64,000 nucleotides of DNA, taken from Litorimonas sp963972195 (GTDB lineage: Bacteria; Pseudomonadota; Alphaproteobacteria; Caulobacterales; Maricaulaceae). Position numbers and translations under genes: made by a program. Positions 35,161 through 44,579 of this stretch are shown piece after piece (position 1 is the stretch's first letter; each line of letters starts with the position of its first letter). The stretch lies in NCBI GenBank assembly GCA_963972195.1, contig CAXATH010000005.1, positions 153,606 through 217,605 of the forward strand. The letters are read 5' to 3'. The notes below the pieces were generated by a model. The model did not search any database, was not told the DNA's origin, and saw only the letters and a list, made by a program, of their open reading frames with translations.

Positions 35161-37809
35161 TCAAACAGCAATGGCTTTGGTTTCGCCGCCCGAGCTATAA
35201 TATTCCAGTTTTTCCAGTAACTCGGATTGTTTGACCGGCTTAGTTAGGTAATCGTCCATTCCGGCATCCAGGCAATCCTGACGGTCATTTTTCAGGGCAT
35301 GTCCCGTGAGAGCTATGATCGGTGTATGAGGCAATCCGTTGGCTTGTTCATACTTATTGATTTGTCGGGCCGCTTCATATCCGTCCATAACAGGCATAGA
35401 CACGTCCATGAGAATGGCCGGGAAATTACCTTTTTCAGCTATATAGCGGTCCAGACCTTCTTTGCCATTATTCGTGAAAACGGGCTCAAAGCGCGAATCG
35501 GATAACATCAAACGCACAACGTCCTGATTGAGAGGAAAGTCCTCTGCCACAAGAATTTGTGTCTTCCCGTTGGAAGGTTGGTTTTCGTTTGACGGTTCAG
35601 CCTGCTGCGAGACAGTTTCTTTAGAGTCGGCTTTAGGCGTCTCCGGTAGGATAGATGAAATGTCATCTGAATCCGATTTAACTTCCGGTGTGGTTTCCTG
35701 TTTAGAAGCAATTTGGTTTTCAGGGCTTACAGCGCTGGAGTCGGTCTCAAGAGCTGACTGCAATTCAAATTCCAATACGGATTCAATATCATTTTTCTCT
35801 TCGGCAGGGGACGCTTCTAACGCTGGCGTTTGTGCCTTGTCCGAGTTGAAGGAACTGACAGCTTCAACGATAGCTTCATGCAGTCGCTTTTCCCGGACCG
35901 GTTTTACAAGATAATTTGTAATGCCGATTTTTCTTAGGGCGTTTGTCGACACAGATTGATCGCAAGAGGAGAGCATAATCGTCGGCGGGGCGTGTACGGT
36001 CTTGTTATTATGGACCATTTCCGCCCACTCCTGTCCGTTCAATCCAGGCATGAGATAATCCAGCAGGACAAAGTCATAAGGCTGATTCTGTTCTTGGGCC
36101 TGTTTCAAAGTTTTCAAACCCTCGACCCCATCCGCTGCACTGTCAGATGTGACGCCCCAGCTCTCTAGTTGTTCTTTCAGGACCTGCCGATTTACAGCGA
36201 TGTCATCGACAATGAGAGCCTTCTTACCTTGTAAGGACGAAACATCATATTTGGTGACTTGCGCATTAGGATCAATCGGGAGCGGGAATTGGAGAGAGAA
36301 TTGAGAACCGTGTCCGATTTCAGATGTAACGGAAATTCGTCCGTCCATCATTTCTATGATGCTTTTTGTAATCGCAAGCCCGAGCCCTGTCCCGCCGTAA
36401 ACCCGAGTTGTGGACCCATCAGCCTGAGTGAACTTATCAAAAATATGATTTAACTTATCTGCCGGAATACCGATGCCTGTGTCAGAAACGTCAATCCGAA
36501 TGCAGCTTACCCCGTCTCGTGTTTCAGACACGGCGACAGTCACCGTAATATGGCCATCTTTAGTGAATTTGATCGCATTGCCGACCAAATTCGTAATCAC
36601 TTGTCTCAGGCGGCCTCCGTCACCGATGAACCTCGAAGGCATAACGGCCGGGTAGTTGATAACGAGTTCAAGTCCCTTTTCTTGGGCTTTTGCCACGAGA
36701 AGGGATGTCACATCACTGATAGCGGACTTGAGATCGAAAGGAACCGGATCAAGTTCCAAGGCGCCGGCTTCGATTTTGGAGAAGTCAAGAATGTCGTTGA
36801 TGATGGTAAGAAGTGCGGAGGCACTGTTGTTAATAACATCGACAAATTCTTTCTGACGCGTATCAATCTTGGTGCTGCCAAGCAATTCGGCCATACCCAA
36901 AATGCCGTTCATGGGGGTGCGAATTTCATGGCTCATATTTGCCAGGAATTCGGATTTTGCTTTACTCGCGGCAATCGCATTGTCTTTAGCTTCTTCGAGC
37001 GCTTGTTCTTGTTTACGCTCGTGATGGATATCGCGTACAAAGGCCCAGAGCGAAATTGGGCGGCCAGACGGATCTCTTACTAATTTTGCCGTGGACTGGC
37101 TCCAACGAATGCGTCCGTCATGCGTTATTGATCGGATTTTAGCCATGGCTTGGCTCTTGCCTTGGGAAAGGCTGTTAATCATCTCCTTCAAGTATTTTCT
37201 ATCTTCCGGGAACATGACGGCGGCTATGCCGTGCATATCAATCTTTTTGACGCCTTCCGGTCCGAAATACAGTCTTAAGGATTCACTCAGGTGATAAGTT
37301 TTTGTCCGGAGGTCGTATTTCCAATAACCGGATTTTCCAAGCATTAGAGATTCTTCCAGCATCTCGTCCATCTCTACCAATTCGGTAATATCTTCCGCCA
37401 TAGAGAGGGTGAAGCCGTTTGAAAGCTTTTTGCGAACAAAGCTTTGGGTGCTTCCGTCGCCCATTCGAAGGAGCTTTCGCTTCATACGTGTTTGCGATTG
37501 GTTTGATTCTTTTTGCGCTTCTGGCGAAAGATTGTCTTTGCTGAGGATCTCTTCGGTCAACATACCATTTGCGAACATGGCTTCGTGACAGGCTGAGAGG
37601 GGGTCTCCGACCTGTAAATCTTCAGGAGTGATCTTTAACTGTTCATAAGACTTTGTAGAAATGAACTGGTAATTCAGATCTTCATCCAAGACCGATACGC
37701 TAATATCCAAATGGTCGCACAAATAGTCGAGGATCAAATCCCGGAATTCAGGGGCAATTTGTCGGCTCATATCCCGTTGAATTGATTTGCCATGACTGTT
37801 TTCTACCAT
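35161..37809 (-). CDS. Hybrid sensor histidine kinase with PAS sensing and two receiver domains
   Basis: The 882-residue soluble protein has no membrane segment. In order: two PAS-like domains (about 25-140 and 150-265), a dimerisation helix with the phospho-accepting histidine in NMSHEIRTPMNGILG (about 291), an ATPase domain (NLVGNAIKFT, DTGIGIP, GGTGLGLAI), a first receiver with its aspartate in LLDYLMPG (about 583), a linker rich in E, S and P, and a second receiver with its aspartate in LMDVSMPVMDG (about 800). There is no Hpt domain, so a separate phosphotransfer protein is expected. It is not next to a response-regulator gene, and the signal is cytoplasmic but unknown. Confidence 0.95.
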   Translation of the reverse strand: MVENSHGKSIQRDMSRQIAPEFRDLILDYLCDHLDISVSVLDEDLNYQFISTKSYEQLKITPEDLQVGDPLSACHEAMFANGMLTEEILSKDNLSPEAQKESNQSQTRMKRKLLRMGDGSTQSFVRKKLSNGFTLSMAEDITELVEMDEMLEESLMLGKSGYWKYDLRTKTYHLSESLRLYFGPEGVKKIDMHGIAAVMFPEDRKYLKEMINSLSQGKSQAMAKIRSITHDGRIRWSQSTAKLVRDPSGRPISLWAFVRDIHHERKQEQALEEAKDNAIAASKAKSEFLANMSHEIRTPMNGILGMAELLGSTKIDTRQKEFVDVINNSASALLTIINDILDFSKIEAGALELDPVPFDLKSAISDVTSLLVAKAQEKGLELVINYPAVMPSRFIGDGGRLRQVITNLVGNAIKFTKDGHITVTVAVSETRDGVSCIRIDVSDTGIGIPADKLNHIFDKFTQADGSTTRVYGGTGLGLAITKSIIEMMDGRISVTSEIGHGSQFSLQFPLPIDPNAQVTKYDVSSLQGKKALIVDDIAVNRQVLKEQLESWGVTSDSAADGVEGLKTLKQAQEQNQPYDFVLLDYLMPGLNGQEWAEMVHNNKTVHAPPTIMLSSCDQSVSTNALRKIGITNYLVKPVREKRLHEAIVEAVSSFNSDKAQTPALEASPAEEKNDIESVLEFELQSALETDSSAVSPENQIASKQETTPEVKSDSDDISSILPETPKADSKETVSQQAEPSNENQPSNGKTQILVAEDFPLNQDVVRLMLSDSRFEPVFTNNGKEGLDRYIAEKGNFPAILMDVSMPVMDGYEAARQINKYEQANGLPHTPIIALTGHALKNDRQDCLDAGMDDYLTKPVKQSELLEKLEYYSSGGETKAIAV

Positions 37810-37881
37810 GTCCCCACCTAATCTTTATACAATAGACCTTACCCCGCGCGCTTTGTGACGGGTTAAAGTTAAGAAAAGGCG

Positions 37882-37919
37882 AAAAAAAACCGGGTTTGAG
37901 TAAAAACTCAAAACCCGGT
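37882..37919 (-). terminator. Rho-independent terminator of the trxB-lysR operon
   Basis: ACCGGGTTTGAG pairs with CTCAAAACCCGGT (about 37889-37919) around TAAAAA, and eight T follow on the minus strand. It lies about 185 bp downstream of the LysR stop and just upstream of the histidine kinase gene, which it insulates. Confidence 0.85.
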
Positions 37920-38103
37920 GAAGTCTTCGCAATACAAATCGGGGAGAACTGTATGCGGTAAAAACAGGGCCACAAAAGGGGAGGACGTTGCCGTGTTTCT
38001 TGAGTGTATATAAAGATTTATTTCCTCAAGAGAACACACAGCACCGCAAAGGACCTATGCTTTTAAGCATAGCTGGGCGAAAATAGAGGCTAAATCCTTA
38101 GCT

Positions 38104-39024
38104 CTAGGCTTTGACAGGACGCGGAGGCGAGGCAATCCAGCTTCTGGTGACGCGTTGTAGGAATTCCCGAAAAACCTTGGCGCGGACAGAGCCTCTTAAT
38201 TGAGTGGGATAGACAAAATAGAGGTCAATCGGCTCGCCAGAAACGCTCGGTAGAACCTTGACGAGCCGCCGGGATAACACCGTCATGTAGTCCGGAATGC
38301 CGGCGAGCCCGATACCCGCTTCTGCGGCCCGCATTATGCCATGCAAATTATTCACGCTGAGCGCAGGTTTGCGGGGCGTAGAGGCGCCGGCGCTCAAGAC
38401 CCAGTTGGAGCTGTTAAGATTTTTAGGAATCAGCTCGCCAAAAGCAATGATTTTATGATTGTCCAGATCCTCCGCAGAGCTAGGCGCTCCGTGAGCGGCG
38501 AGATAAGCGTGGCTGGCATATATGCTTTGAGTAATTTGGCCCAGTTTTCGTTCTATCACATCGCCTTGTGTGGTCGGCCAAGGGCGCAGCGCGCAGTCAA
38601 CATCAAAGGCAGAGAGGTCGTGCTCACTATCTTCGAGTATGAGCTGCACTTCGATATCCGGATAGGTCGCCATAAATTCCGGAAGTACTGAGGTCAGCCA
38701 GTTGGAGCCGAGGGAAATAGGGGTGGAGACGCGCAAAAGACCCTGAGGTTTCTCGCGGCTATCCCGCAGCGACGATTGCGCCATGGCCACTTTCATGGCC
38801 ATATCTCTGGAGGCGTAGAAAAGAATATGACCCTGTTCCGTCAGAGTTAGCCCGCGGGCATGGCGGTGGAACAAAGACACCTCTAGGTCATGTTCCAGCG
38901 CTGTAATCTGGCGAGAAACGGCCGATTGAGAAATTTTGAGTGCGTCGGCGGCGGCCGTCAGAGAGCCATGCTCCGCCGCAGCGTGAAATGTTTTGAGCTT
39001 ATCCCAATCGAGGGAATGCGGCAT
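38104..39024 (-). CDS. LysR-family regulator downstream of trxB
   Basis: The 306-residue protein has a LysR helix-turn-helix (FHAAAEHGSLTAAADALKISQSAVSRQ, residues 14-40) and an effector domain (LLRVSTPISLGSNWLTSVLPEFM). It starts directly after the trxB stop codon, so the two are one operon. A LysR gene following trxB is a recurrent arrangement in alphaproteobacteria, which hints at a redox-related regulon, but the family resembles GcvA/amino-acid-type LysRs and no sensor cysteine pair is evident. Targets are unknown. Confidence 0.92.
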   Translation of the reverse strand: MPHSLDWDKLKTFHAAAEHGSLTAAADALKISQSAVSRQITALEHDLEVSLFHRHARGLTLTEQGHILFYASRDMAMKVAMAQSSLRDSREKPQGLLRVSTPISLGSNWLTSVLPEFMATYPDIEVQLILEDSEHDLSAFDVDCALRPWPTTQGDVIERKLGQITQSIYASHAYLAAHGAPSSAEDLDNHKIIAFGELIPKNLNSSNWVLSAGASTPRKPALSVNNLHGIMRAAEAGIGLAGIPDYMTVLSRRLVKVLPSVSGEPIDLYFVYPTQLRGSVRAKVFREFLQRVTRSWIASPPRPVKA

Positions 39025-39996
39025 TTATTCGGCCGCTTCCTGAACAGGTTCCGCCTCGTGATGTTCCGCGAGGAAACGTTCCGCTTCCAACGCGCCCATA
39101 CAGCCTAGCCCGGCGGCTGTGACCGCCTGCCGATAGGTCTCATCCGACACATCGCCTGTGGCGAAAACGCCGGGGATATTGGTCGCCGTGCTATCGGGCG
39201 CAGTGGTGATATATCCGCCGCTATTCATCGCGACATGACCCTCAAAAATTGTGGTCGAAGGTTTATGGCCAATGGCGATGAAAACGCCGTGGGTGTCGCG
39301 CGTAAATTCTTCGCCCGTTTTGGTACTGCTGAGACGAACACCTGTCACGCCAAGCGGGTTTTCGTCGCCCAGAATTTCTTCGAGCGTCGTGTCCCAGAGA
39401 ATTTCGACTTTTTCATTGTTGAAAAGTCGTTCTTGCAAGATCTTTTCAGCTCTGAGGCTGTCCCGGCGATGGACGAGTGTGACTTTGGACGCAAAATTTG
39501 TCAGGAATAACGCTTCTTCAACAGCGGTATTCCCGCCGCCGACAACGACAACTTCCTTGCCGCGATAGAAAAACCCGTCGCATGTGGCGCAGGCAGAGAC
39601 GCCGAAGCCCTGGAATTTATCTTCTGATGGCAGGCCGAGCCATTTGGCCTGCGCGCCTGTGGCGATGATGACGGAGTCGGCCGTGTAAACAGTGCCGCTA
39701 TCGCCGTTCAGGACAAAGGGGCGTTTTGAAAAATCAACGGTTGTAATGGTGTCTTCGTAAAACGCCGTGCCGAACTTCAGGGCGTGTTCCTTGAATTTGT
39801 CCATCAGTTCCGGACCCATTATTTCGGGGAAACCGGGGTAATTTTCTACATCCGTCGTAATTGTCAATTGTCCGCCGGGCTGAAGTCCGGCGACCATGCC
39901 GGGTTCCAGCATTGCGCGCGCGGCGTAAACTGCGGCAGTATAGCCGGCAGGGCCGGAGCCGATAATCATGACTTTGTGGTGAACGGAGTCGCTCAT
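39025..39996 (-). CDS. trxB: Thioredoxin-disulfide reductase TrxB
   Basis: From the ATG at 39996 (AGAGGC ribosome-binding site) the enzyme has 323 residues. It passes electrons from NADPH through FAD to thioredoxin in the cytoplasm. Seen are the FAD-binding GSGPAGYTAAVYAAR (from residue 13), the redox centre CATC with C136 and C139, and the NADPH-binding GGGNTAVEEALFL. The frame is open for 36 more codons upstream without start signals. It heads an operon with a LysR gene that begins at the next base after its stop. Confidence 0.97.
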   Translation of the reverse strand: MSDSVHHKVMIIGSGPAGYTAAVYAARAMLEPGMVAGLQPGGQLTITTDVENYPGFPEIMGPELMDKFKEHALKFGTAFYEDTITTVDFSKRPFVLNGDSGTVYTADSVIIATGAQAKWLGLPSEDKFQGFGVSACATCDGFFYRGKEVVVVGGGNTAVEEALFLTNFASKVTLVHRRDSLRAEKILQERLFNNEKVEILWDTTLEEILGDENPLGVTGVRLSSTKTGEEFTRDTHGVFIAIGHKPSTTIFEGHVAMNSGGYITTAPDSTATNIPGVFATGDVSDETYRQAVTAAGLGCMGALEAERFLAEHHEAEPVQEAAE

Positions 39997-40164
39997 AAGA
40001 ATGCCTCTAATAAATATCCAGACATAAATAAGGGGGGATGGCCGGATTCGCAAGCCGAGCTGACCAATTGCGGGGGATAAACTCCGCCTAGATGAATATT
40101 GCACCCTAGACTATGATATAACTACCAGCTTGCAGTTTTTACAAAGCTCTGCCAGTTTCTCGAA

Positions 40165-41025
40165 ATGAAAACGATTTTACACCTTTCCGCTTGTTTCTTG
40201 TCTCTCTCAGTCATGGCGTGTTCGAACATCCCGACGGCGTCTGCGGACGAAATGTCTTGGCCTAGAAGTTATGAATATTTAGAGGAAAACTCTGTTCTGG
40301 TTTTTTCCGGCACGCGCGACTGGCGGCATGACAGCGGAATTGCTGGCGCCACGGCCTTCTGGGCACGGGAGTCCGACCAGAACGGCACAGGAATTTATAC
40401 GACTGAAAACCCAGCCGTTTTTTCCAAAACCAATTTGAAAAAGTTTTCGGTCATCGTTTTGAACTCCATGACGGGTGATGTTTTAAACACTGATCAGAAG
40501 TCGGCTCTGGAAGAATTTGTCGAAGGTGGCGGCGGCTTGGTCATTCATCATGGCGGCGGGGACGGAAGCTCCGGTGAAGGCTGGCCATGGTATAAGGACT
40601 TAATCGGGACGGCGTTTATCAGCCATCCGATGGACCCCCAAATGCAAGAAGCTTCAGTGGTCACGCTCGCGGCGGATCATCCCGTTATGGCCGGATTGGA
40701 AGATGAATTTTCCCACACGGATGAATGGTATAGTTTTGACGGTCCCGTAACAGGAGAAGCTACGGTACTGGCAGGATTGGACGAAAGCAGTTATTCGCCG
40801 CTTAATAACGTCTATGGAGAAATTTCGGATTTACGCATGGGGCCGGAGGCGTCGGACCATCCTATCATTTGGGCGAAATGCCCTGGACGGGGCCGCATGG
40901 TCTATTCCGCTCTTGGCCATGATATCGCGAGTTTTGACAACCAGGCCCATCAAAAACTGCTTCGTAACGCTATGGCTTGGGTAAGAAAAGAGAGCGACTC
41001 TGAGGGTCATTCCTGCCCTAAATAG
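40165..41025 (+). CDS. ThuA-domain lipoprotein
   Basis: The 286-residue protein has a lipoprotein signal (FLSLSVMAC, with the lipobox cysteine at residue 19) and so is probably anchored in a membrane facing the periplasm. The rest is a ThuA-like, class-I-glutamine-amidotransferase-related fold: VLVFSGTRDWRHDSGIAGA, GGGLVIHHGGGDG, DHPVMAGLEDEFSHTDEWYSF, HPIIWAKCPGRGRMVYSALGHD. ThuA proteins occur in trehalose, sucrose and keto-sugar metabolism, but exact reactions are poorly defined. It runs into the convergent esterase gene, overlapping by 19 bases. Confidence 0.88.
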   Translation: MKTILHLSACFLSLSVMACSNIPTASADEMSWPRSYEYLEENSVLVFSGTRDWRHDSGIAGATAFWARESDQNGTGIYTTENPAVFSKTNLKKFSVIVLNSMTGDVLNTDQKSALEEFVEGGGGLVIHHGGGDGSSGEGWPWYKDLIGTAFISHPMDPQMQEASVVTLAADHPVMAGLEDEFSHTDEWYSFDGPVTGEATVLAGLDESSYSPLNNVYGEISDLRMGPEASDHPIIWAKCPGRGRMVYSALGHDIASFDNQAHQKLLRNAMAWVRKESDSEGHSCPK

Positions 41026-41876
41026 CCGGAATCATTCATCCAGTCGGTCAGCCGGTTTCGCCAGTTTGAAATCGTCTTCAGGTCGGACCGGTCTCCCATA
41101 TTAAAGGCGTGACCGCCTTGTGCAAAAACGTGGACTTCTGCCGGAACGCCTGCCTGACGATACATGTCCAGATGCCTTGAAATGGTCAATTCAGGGCCTT
41201 TGTCATCAAATGCCGCGAGGAAAAAGGCCGGCGGCGGCGGGGCAGCGAAATGATCCGGAAGTCCGATCGGGCCCGGATAAATCTGTATCATGAAATCAGG
41301 CTTTGCCGACACACGCTCTATGGGATCTGCTGACTCCGAGTTTCCGTCTGTTGGATAATAAGTCACCAAATTGGCGAGCTCGCCCCCCGCGGAGAAAGCC
41401 ATAATGCCGATACGCTCGATTCCATAATCTTCCGAACGGGCTCTCACATAACGTACCGCTCGGCGAAGATCTTCTGCGGCATCTGTTTCAATGTTGTAAG
41501 GCGAGGCGTCCTGGCGAGACAGCCTGTATTTCAAGGCGAAGGCCGTGATACCAAGGTTTTGCAAATACTTCGCCGGTTCGACGCCCTCGGCGTTAAAAAC
41601 CAAGTCTTTATGGCCGCCGCCCGGAACAACTATGATAGCTGTATTCGAACTGTTTTCGTCAGGTGGAAAAAGCGCCAGGCTAGGCTGGTGAATATCTCGG
41701 ACCCACCAGTCTTCGGCGCGCTCGGGGACGTCCCAATAGGCTTCAAAGCCTGGAGGGCCGTCTTGCCAGAGAGGAATGACGGTTTGCTGCGCCCGATCTT
41801 GGGCGGCCGCGAAGTCACTAAAGGCAAAAAATAAAATTAGGAAAGAAACAAAATATCGCATGGCCTGAACTGCCAT
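41007..41876 (-). CDS. Exported carbohydrate-esterase-like alpha/beta hydrolase
   Basis: The 289-residue protein has a signal peptide (MRYFVSFLILFFAFSDFAAAQ, starting at the first or sixth codon). The hydrolase fold shows an oxyanion loop VPGGGHKDL and a nucleophile elbow FSAGGE, and ends with HVFAQGGHAFNMG holding the catalytic histidine. This pattern is like BD-FAE/acetylxylan-esterase-type enzymes that remove acyl groups from sugars. The convergent, overlapping ThuA lipoprotein suggests a shared carbohydrate theme (inference). It lies ten bases downstream of the ELM1-like gene, so both may be co-transcribed. Confidence 0.85.
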   Translation of the reverse strand: MAVQAMRYFVSFLILFFAFSDFAAAQDRAQQTVIPLWQDGPPGFEAYWDVPERAEDWWVRDIHQPSLALFPPDENSSNTAIIVVPGGGHKDLVFNAEGVEPAKYLQNLGITAFALKYRLSRQDASPYNIETDAAEDLRRAVRYVRARSEDYGIERIGIMAFSAGGELANLVTYYPTDGNSESADPIERVSAKPDFMIQIYPGPIGLPDHFAAPPPPAFFLAAFDDKGPELTISRHLDMYRQAGVPAEVHVFAQGGHAFNMGDRSDLKTISNWRNRLTDWMNDSGYLGQE

Positions 41877-41886
41877 GATTTCAGAT

Positions 41887-42879
41887 TCAATTCAATATAG
41901 CGTCACGACGGTCATAGTGCGCCCATAGCTTGTCTGCCAATCGAGCTGTTTCGTTGAGGGGAGGATAATCTGGCGCAACTGGATCGCCGCTGTAAGGCCG
42001 AAGATTGCACATATCTGACAAGGCCTCATGCAGGTTCTTAAATTTCCCAGAATCTCCAGAAAGCGGAAGAGTGAAGACGGGTTTGCCGGTGGCGGCCGCT
42101 TCGGTCAGCATATTTGTGCTTTCCTCTGTCACCAAAATGAGTTCAGCTCCGCCAAGGAAGGCAAAATAGGGGTTATCGCCGTCTCCCGTATGGAGCCAAA
42201 TCTTGTCATTGCTCTTGGCTAAATCGGAATATTCCTTTTGAACCCAATCCGGTGTGCGGCGAGAGAGTGTGATTAAAAGGCTAAAGCCTTTACCGAGCAG
42301 GTCATTGGCAGCTCGAATATGATTTTGATGGTCGGCTTGAGTAAACTGAAAGCGCTTACTCGGCCCGCCAATAAGCAGCGCGGCCCGCGGCATAGGAAAA
42401 CGGTTTAATGTCGTCTCGAAAGCCAACGTTTCCTTGACGATACCGTCTCTGGTCACTCGGTTGGGCGACCCGATCATGTTTTCGACATTGCGTCCGGACA
42501 AATTATCGTGCTGCGGCGCGATCACCAGGTCAAAGCGATCCGGGTCAATTTTGGGGTCCTGAATATAAACCGTGAAACAGGTGGGAATGGTTTTTTTAAT
42601 GGCGAGCAGGGCGGCAATCGCCTGCCTTCCGCATCCAATCACCAAATCAGGCGTTTCGCGGGGAAGACCATAATCCGCCGGACGGTTTTTCAGCGCAAAT
42701 TGCATGAGCGGCGTGGCTGCCTTGAAGGCCCGACCCGGCGTTAAGATGTGTTTTGTAAAGGAAAAAGGGCGCAGCCGAGCGGAGGCTTCCGCAAGGCCCA
42801 ACGCCTGATTTTCTATGCCCCGCCGTCCGTCACTAATGACCCAGCCTTGCAGTGCCTCTTCATAAGCAGAAGAGGCCAT
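41887..42879 (-). CDS. ELM1-family protein (mitochondrial-fission ELM1-like)
   Basis: The 330-residue protein resembles the bacterial ELM1/DUF1022 family, with the N-terminal WVISDGRRGIENQALGLAEA and GLPRETPDLVIGCGRQAIAA, then IYIQDPKIDPDRFDLVIAPQHD and LVTEESTNMLTEAAATGKPVF. The fold is that of a GT-B glycosyltransferase, and plant ELM1 acts in mitochondrial fission; the bacterial role is undefined, with an envelope-sugar transfer function a reasonable guess. It lies three bases after greA and ten before an esterase, so a greA-ELM1-esterase operon is likely. Confidence 0.88.
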   Translation of the reverse strand: MASSAYEEALQGWVISDGRRGIENQALGLAEASARLRPFSFTKHILTPGRAFKAATPLMQFALKNRPADYGLPRETPDLVIGCGRQAIAALLAIKKTIPTCFTVYIQDPKIDPDRFDLVIAPQHDNLSGRNVENMIGSPNRVTRDGIVKETLAFETTLNRFPMPRAALLIGGPSKRFQFTQADHQNHIRAANDLLGKGFSLLITLSRRTPDWVQKEYSDLAKSNDKIWLHTGDGDNPYFAFLGGAELILVTEESTNMLTEAAATGKPVFTLPLSGDSGKFKNLHEALSDMCNLRPYSGDPVAPDYPPLNETARLADKLWAHYDRRDAILN

Positions 42880-42882
42880 AAT

Positions 42883-43356
42883 TTAGACGAAAGAAACTTC
42901 GAGGATTTCATATCCTTTTGATCCGCCCGGCGCGATAACTTCAAAGACGTCACCGACGACTTTGGAGATCATAGCGCGCGCAATCGGGGAGGTAACAGAC
43001 ACTTTGCCTTCTTTAATGCTAGCTTCGTCTTCGCCGACGATTTGGTAAGTGCTTTCCTCGTCAGTGTCTTCATTGACGATTTTGACTGTGGCGCCAAAAC
43101 GCACGGTTTCGCCGGACATTGTTGTCGGATCAATCACCTGCGCAAGAGACAGTTTGGATTCGAGTTCCTGAATGCGGCCCTCAATAAAACCCTGTTTTTC
43201 TTTAGCGGCGTGATATTCCGCATTCTCAGACAGATCGCCGTGCTCACGTGCGACTGAAATCGCCTGAATTACTTCCGGGCGTTCTACGGTTTTCAAATGT
43301 TTCAGCTCAGTCTCAAGAGCGTCATGGCCGTTTACGGTCATAGGATATTTTTGCAT
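42883..43356 (-). CDS. greA: Transcription elongation factor GreA
   Basis: From the ATG at 43356 the protein has 157 residues, the normal length. GreA enters the secondary channel of RNA polymerase and rescues backtracked complexes by stimulating transcript cleavage. The N-terminal coiled coil contains HGDLSENAEYHAAKEKQ with the acidic tip residues, and the C-terminal globular domain ends with SPIARAMISKVVGDVFEVIAPGG. The frame opens 14 codons earlier but only the internal ATG gives the family N terminus. It is the first gene of a leftward run with the ELM1-like gene. Confidence 0.97.
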   Translation of the reverse strand: MQKYPMTVNGHDALETELKHLKTVERPEVIQAISVAREHGDLSENAEYHAAKEKQGFIEGRIQELESKLSLAQVIDPTTMSGETVRFGATVKIVNEDTDEESTYQIVGEDEASIKEGKVSVTSPIARAMISKVVGDVFEVIAPGGSKGYEILEVSFV

Positions 43357-43742
43357 AATATTCCGTCCAGTTCGCAAAAAAATGTAGCCAAAACCCATAA
43401 GGTTTTGAAAAATTGGGTCAAGACCAAAATGCTCAAGGCCTGTCTTGTACCCGTCTTAAATTAAGCCTTCTAGATGGCGTTGTTATTCGCTTTGTCAAGA
43501 AATTCAATTTTTAATGGTATTGCAAGGCGCCGGGGCAAAAGAAAATGGCGACAGGGGTGCCACCCTGCCGCCTATGCCCAAACCCCATTCGAAAGGAGAC
43601 GAAATTTAGTTTGTGCCTGCGTAATCTGTAATGTGTGAACACCAGAGTCAATTCACTATTGTTCATAGTTTCTGCGGCCTCTCGTCTTATATTTTGTTCA
43701 TCTCCTTGTTCTCTGGGCGATTTCTTTCCATATAAATAGCCT
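43357..43742. other. Intergenic region between divergent greA and gloB
   Basis: There is no supported ORF. It must contain both promoters. A strong hairpin, GGCGACAGGG with CCCTGCCGCC (43547-43572, one mismatch), lies in the middle and has no T-run in either direction, so it is not an obvious terminator. Confidence 0.5.
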
Positions 43743-44486
43743 ATGACAGAAAGCTCTCCAAATTTAGAAATCCAAATTTTCCTCTGCCTTTCGGATAATT
43801 ACGGCATTTTATTACACGATAAAAAGACGGGACAGACAGTTGCGATAGACACGCCGGATGGCGAAGAAATTGCAGCCCAGTGCGAGAAGAGAGGATGGAA
43901 TCTTACCGAGATTTGGAACACCCACCACCATTGGGACCACACGGGCGGAAATTTGTTCTTAAAAGAAAAATTTGACCTGACGATAACCGGGCCCGGCATG
44001 ATTGAGGATCGAATCCCCGGGCTGGATAAGGGCGTGGGAGATGGAGACCAGTTCGATTTCGCCGGTCACAAAGTTCATGTCTGGCACACTCCTGGGCACA
44101 CCAAAGACCATATCGTTTTTTATGTCCCCGCAGCGAATTCGGTGTTCGTGGGTGATACTTTGTTTCTCATGGGCTGCGGCAGACTTTTTGAAGGCAGCCC
44201 GGCGCAAATGCGCTCCAGCTTACAAAAGCTCGCCGAGCTACCGCCTGAAACTAAAGTTTACTGCGGCCATGAATATACGCTTTCCAACGCTGCCTTTGCT
44301 CTGACGGTTGAACCGGAAAACCAGGCTTTATTATCAGCTATAAAATCCGCTACATTGAGACGCGAACAGGGGGAGCCGACTGTTCCCGGCACGATTGAGC
44401 AGGAATTGGCGACAAATCCTTTCATGCGAGCGGAAAGTGACGAAAGGCTAGGGGAAATACGGGAAGCCAAGGATAATTTTAAATAA
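43743..44486 (+). CDS. gloB: Hydroxyacylglutathione hydrolase (glyoxalase II)
   Basis: The 247-residue metallo-beta-lactamase-fold enzyme hydrolyses S-lactoylglutathione to lactate and glutathione, the second step of methylglyoxal removal. The two-metal motif THHHWDH is at residues 60-66, followed by WHTPGHTKDHI, VGDTLF and CGHEYTLSNAAFA. The length and C-terminal domain are those of GloB. It diverges from greA, with no glyoxalase I gene in the window. Confidence 0.95.
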   Translation: MTESSPNLEIQIFLCLSDNYGILLHDKKTGQTVAIDTPDGEEIAAQCEKRGWNLTEIWNTHHHWDHTGGNLFLKEKFDLTITGPGMIEDRIPGLDKGVGDGDQFDFAGHKVHVWHTPGHTKDHIVFYVPAANSVFVGDTLFLMGCGRLFEGSPAQMRSSLQKLAELPPETKVYCGHEYTLSNAAFALTVEPENQALLSAIKSATLRREQGEPTVPGTIEQELATNPFMRAESDERLGEIREAKDNFK

Positions 44487-44579
44487 GGAAAAAATTCCAA
44501 TAAAAACAAGGGCTGAGTATGAACAAGATGTGAACGTAACTTTCAGTCTCTGCCTAAGTCCTGTATGGTAAAGGTACTT

